Part shown: piece after piece, positions 37,353-39,273 of the stretch | How the letters are laid out: every line of letters begins with the position of its first letter | How positions within the stretch are numbered: position 1 is the first letter of the stretch | Origin: a virus | Length of the DNA stretch: 39,273 bases | IMG/VR virus record: IMGVR_UViG_3300042881_004354 | Location: 1-39,273 of that record | Direction: 5' to 3' (one strand) | Notes under the pieces: generated by a model | What the model was told of the DNA's origin: nothing | Database searches by the model: none | Seen by the model: the letters and a program-made list of their open reading frames with translations, nothing else | Translations under genes and position numbers: made by a program

Positions 37353-37707
37353 GCGTGGATTTTATGGGTGTGGTCAAATGCCGCTGCTCAAAATTGGCGG
37401 CATAATTTCCACGCTCAACCTCCAGCTTGTAGTAAGCAAAAGAAACCATGCCCAATATGTGAGCGTCTGTTGGGACAAAATATTTCCATCCAGCAGACAT
37501 TCCTTTGCTTATGTAATAACAAAAAAACGCTGCTTTTTTTCCGGTGTCTTTTTTTAAAATAAGTGTCGCTGTCGCGTCTGACATTGGAATGATTTCGCTT
37601 ACTTCAAAGGTTTCTTTGTTGAAGTTCCCTTCGCGGTCTTGGCGCGAAAACCGTCGCGCCAACTCGTCGGCAAATCTTTGTAGTTCGTGAGCTAAATGCT
37701 TGTTCAC
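37306..37707 (-). CDS. Hypothetical protein, 133 aa, early operon
   Basis: A 133-aa protein from a GTG start: NKHLAHELQRFADELARRFS, a beta-rich middle (SEIIPMSDATATLILKKDTG, KKAAFFCYYISKGMSAG) and an end SFAYYKLEVERGNYAANFE. The core looks like a small single-domain protein, and no motif is recognised. The DNA of this gene is noticeably more AT-rich than its neighbours (poly-A and poly-T runs around 37420-37560), which may reflect recent acquisition. The GTG overlaps the previous stop (GTGA). Confidence 0.6.
   Translation of the reverse strand: MNKHLAHELQRFADELARRFSRQDREGNFNKETFEVSEIIPMSDATATLILKKDTGKKAAFFCYYISKGMSAGWKYFVPTDAHILGMVSFAYYKLEVERGNYAANFEQRHLTTPIKSTHAQHAGVLHPERPAR
37367..37381 (+). 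promoter_or_regulatory. Dispersed 15-bp motif, copy 14 (weak variant)
   Basis: GGTGTGGTCAAATGC, with several mismatches but the GGT...GTCAAA frame intact. It is 14 bases upstream of the ATG of the 68-aa gene, oriented against transcription. Included as a low-confidence member. Confidence 0.25.
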
Positions 37708-38543
37708 GCTGCCACCACCCCTTCTAACTCGCGGATCTTCTCGCGGATGCGGGCGACCTCGGCCTTGGCCTCCGGCTTCCACTCGGTTTCCCAAGGTGTC
37801 TGCGCTTTATGCTGTCGCAAACGGGGGTCGCCCTTCATTCGCTCCAGCTTCGCTTTTAAGGCGTCGATGCCCTGTTTGGCATCCCAGACGCCGCGGGGTT
37901 TAGTCAAAGCCGTGGCGGGGCGTTTACGCTCGTTCTCGGCCCAATGTGATGCAAAGCGTGATAGGTCATGCGGCATGGACTTGATCGGGATCGCATTTCG
38001 ATCCACCCAACCTACCGCTTCGCGGGCGTCGTAATACGCCTTGCACACTTCCGGCGTTACGCTGGCCATCTGACCGGCTGCGACAACCTCCTCCAAAGTC
38101 CACCCGCGGCGGATAGATAGATCCATAGAAGATGAAGATGAAGAAGAAGGGGTTGGTTTTTGCTTGCCGGTTTGCTTAACCAAATTCCCAAGCAAAAGCG
38201 GGTTGCCCCCCTTGCTTCCGGCCTCGGCCCGAATCTGTCTAATCTCCTCATCACGAACCATTCGCCGCGAAAAGATCGCGCCATTTTCGTCGCGGGAGAA
38301 CACTTTATTCTCCTCCAGTTCTTTCAATAATTTGAGGCAGGTTTGCGGCGACAAACCCACAAGTTTTGCGAGGGTTTTGTGCGAGAAACCCCTGCCGTTT
38401 TGCGTGAGTTTGCCGTATTCGTCGCACTCATGGGCGATGCACATCATCTCGACCCACAGCCCTCGCGCCGCCAGCGAGCAGAGCCGGAGGCCGGAGTCGT
38501 TGCGCCAGTCCGACGGATAGAATTGAAAGGATGGGCGCTTCAC
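37704..38543 (-). CDS. Phage replisome-organiser/DnaT-like protein, 279 aa
   Basis: A 279-aa protein from a GTG start that overlaps the RusA stop (GTGA). The N-terminus RPSFQFYPSDWRNDSGLRLC and SLAARGLWVEMMCIAHECDE is typical of phage replication proteins with a YPxDWxxDxxxxxxSxxARGLWxxM entry. Then comes a winged-helix segment SHKTLAKLVGLSPQTCLKLL (about 53-75), a Ser-rich linker PTPSSSSSSSMD and a C-terminal domain (ITPEV-like, then FASHWAENERKRPATAL) as in DnaT-like or primosomal proteins. It should bind the replication origin and recruit the host helicase. No polymerase or helicase is encoded, in keeping with dependence on the host. Confidence 0.75.
   Translation of the reverse strand: MKRPSFQFYPSDWRNDSGLRLCSLAARGLWVEMMCIAHECDEYGKLTQNGRGFSHKTLAKLVGLSPQTCLKLLKELEENKVFSRDENGAIFSRRMVRDEEIRQIRAEAGSKGGNPLLLGNLVKQTGKQKPTPSSSSSSSMDLSIRRGWTLEEVVAAGQMASVTPEVCKAYYDAREAVGWVDRNAIPIKSMPHDLSRFASHWAENERKRPATALTKPRGVWDAKQGIDALKAKLERMKGDPRLRQHKAQTPWETEWKPEAKAEVARIREKIRELEGVVAA
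37897..37911 (+). promoter_or_regulatory. Dispersed 15-bp motif, copy 13 (reversed, in coding sequence)
   Basis: GGTTTAGTCAAAGCC on the plus strand with the exact 12-mer core, inside the replication gene. The gene strand encodes A-L-T-K-P there, so the G-L-V-K reading does not apply to this copy. Confidence 0.5.
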
Positions 38544-38935
38544 AGCCTCTCCTTCATCGTGATTTCCAAATACGGATCTCCCACGCGGCACTTCTCCGCG
38601 ACCAGTTGATCCACCAGCGCGTCGTCCGCGATCCATCCGGCAGGCACCAGCGCGTCCAAAACGCCCTTGCACAAGTTGTCGAGGTCGGGTCGCACCGCGT
38701 GGATGCGCTCGTTTGGCCGCGCCTTGGTCACGCGGAACGCAAACTTGATCTTGATCAAGACTGGAAATTCCACCGGTTGCCGCGGCTTGAATTGCCGAAG
38801 CTGCAAGACCAGCGCGTCCTGCGCGTCCTTGACCTTTTTCTTTGTGAAGAACATGGGGCGACCGGCGCGAACCATCACGCCCTTCTGCTGGGCGGTGACG
38901 GTTGGTGGGTCGCCGTTAATAATTGCGGTAATCAT
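38540..38935 (-). CDS. rusA: RusA-like Holliday junction resolvase, 131 aa
   Basis: A 131-aa protein of the RusA family, which cuts four-way junctions formed during recombination. The signature RPDLDNLCKGVLDALVPAGW (Asp84, Asp86 and Lys90) followed by IADDALVDQL (Asp pair about 104-105) is directly visible, with a preceding strand PVLIKIKFAFRV. The length fits RusA. It is coupled to both neighbours by ATGA or GTGA. It resolves junctions made by the RecE/RecT-like pair before packaging. Confidence 0.88.
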   Translation of the reverse strand: MITAIINGDPPTVTAQQKGVMVRAGRPMFFTKKKVKDAQDALVLQLRQFKPRQPVEFPVLIKIKFAFRVTKARPNERIHAVRPDLDNLCKGVLDALVPAGWIADDALVDQLVAEKCRVGDPYLEITMKERL

Positions 38936-39243
38936 TGTGTGGGCTTTTTTCTGCGCGGTGGGCGCGGTTTGGGCGTGGTGATCCGGCGGCGAACAAATCC
39001 CTCCGGCAGACCGATTTCGATGAGAGCGGCTTGAAGGTCGCTGTCGGGAACCTCCGCGCCGTGCTTGAGCATGTCATCGAGCGCATCGCTGCGGTCGGGA
39101 ACCATGCGGAGGGACAGCGTCTCCCACCACACGATCCGCGCCGCTGCGTGCCTCACGGGCAGCGCCAGCGCCATTAGACGCTGACGCCACTCCGCGGGCG
39201 TGATGCCTCGGCTCCAACGTGGAACGTAGGCTTTGTCGCTCAT
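38932..39243 (-). CDS. Hypothetical protein across the genome junction, 103 aa
   Basis: A 103-aa protein: SRGITPAEWRQRLMALALPV and RHAAARIVWWETLSLRMVPD, then an acidic middle and a basic tail RRRITTPKPRPPRRKKPTQ. The gene is complete at the right end, and its first 74 bases are repeated at the left end (start at 74). In the circle its ATG overlaps the exonuclease TAA. An ITPxxWRxRLxxL start is found in small phage proteins between recombination genes. The basic tail suggests DNA binding. Confidence 0.72.
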   Translation of the reverse strand: MSDKAYVPRWSRGITPAEWRQRLMALALPVRHAAARIVWWETLSLRMVPDRSDALDDMLKHGAEVPDSDLQAALIEIGLPEGFVRRRITTPKPRPPRRKKPTQ

Positions 39244-39273
39244 TAGAGGACGCTCTCCGCTTGTTTCTGCGCC
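39170..39273. repeat. Right copy of 104-bp terminal direct repeat
   Basis: Exact copy of bases 1-104. Joining the copies gives a 39,169-bp circle in which the gene starting at 39243 (position 74 of the left copy) overlaps the exonuclease stop in a TAATG junction. The same coupled arrangement is seen elsewhere in the genome, so the closed form makes biological sense. Confidence 0.97.

Noticed and set aside
38745-38760. CTTGATCTTGATCAAG palindrome-like word in the RusA gene
   Set aside because: It encodes the conserved I-K-I-K strand in frame, has no second copy nearby, and a protein-level explanation is sufficient.
1-39273. tRNA genes, introns or insertion sequences
   Set aside because: No cloverleaf-like sequence, transposase frame or terminal inverted repeat was noticed. 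The coding array is nearly continuous, leaving only 3859-4086 and 27204-27547 as sizeable gaps. A tRNAscan run would be decisive.

Overview
The window is one complete unit of a double-stranded DNA tailed-phage (podovirus-type) genome. The first 104 bases are repeated exactly at the right end, so the molecule closes into a circle of 39,169 bp, or carries a short direct terminal repeat. All genes except one run on the minus strand, and they are packed with about twenty 4-base ATGA/GTGA stop-start overlaps. The only plus-strand gene is a tyrosine integrase (4087-5232), so the phage is probably temperate. I see no phage RNA polymerase, DNA polymerase or replicative helicase, so transcription and replication should depend on the host. 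The host cannot be named from the sequence. A lipobox protein in the lysis cassette and a virion-borne transglycosylase fit a Gram-negative (diderm) host.

Following minus-strand transcription from the divergent control region at 3859-4086 round the circle: (1) an early block, 3858 down to 74, with two ribbon-helix-helix (RHH) proteins, small unknowns, a Zn-finger protein, a RecT-like annealase and a RecE-like PD-(D/E)XK exonuclease. (2) Across the junction at 39243, a small protein, a RusA resolvase, a replisome-organiser-like protein, an SSB-like protein, small unknowns and a Fringe/GT31-like glycosyltransferase. (3) Packaging and head: TerS, TerL, portal, scaffold, a metallophosphoesterase, small membrane/HTH/metalloprotease proteins, capsid and a second head protein. 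(4) Tail and ejection: tail tubular proteins A and B, a GNAT-like protein, an internal virion protein, a transglycosylase virion protein and a 2,782-residue polyvalent protein with an ADP-ribosyltransferase-like domain. (5) A T7-type tail fibre, small proteins, a second fibre, then lysis: lipoprotein, holin and M15 endolysin. A PD-(D/E)XK nuclease closes the transcript, converging on the integrase.

The most interesting unexplained structure is a 15-bp near-palindrome, consensus GGTTTAGTCAAAACC, scattered round the genome. Eight copies share the exact 12-mer GGTTTAGTCAAA and six more are variants. Many lie within about 25 bp of a start codon, mostly in the direction of transcription. This resembles the stoperator sites of cluster A mycobacteriophages and suggests a genome-wide repressor system in an unrelated phage type. 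A second, local operator family (GGTGCATGACACC) surrounds the two RHH genes. A 344-bp control region upstream of the capsid gene is dense in inverted and direct repeats.
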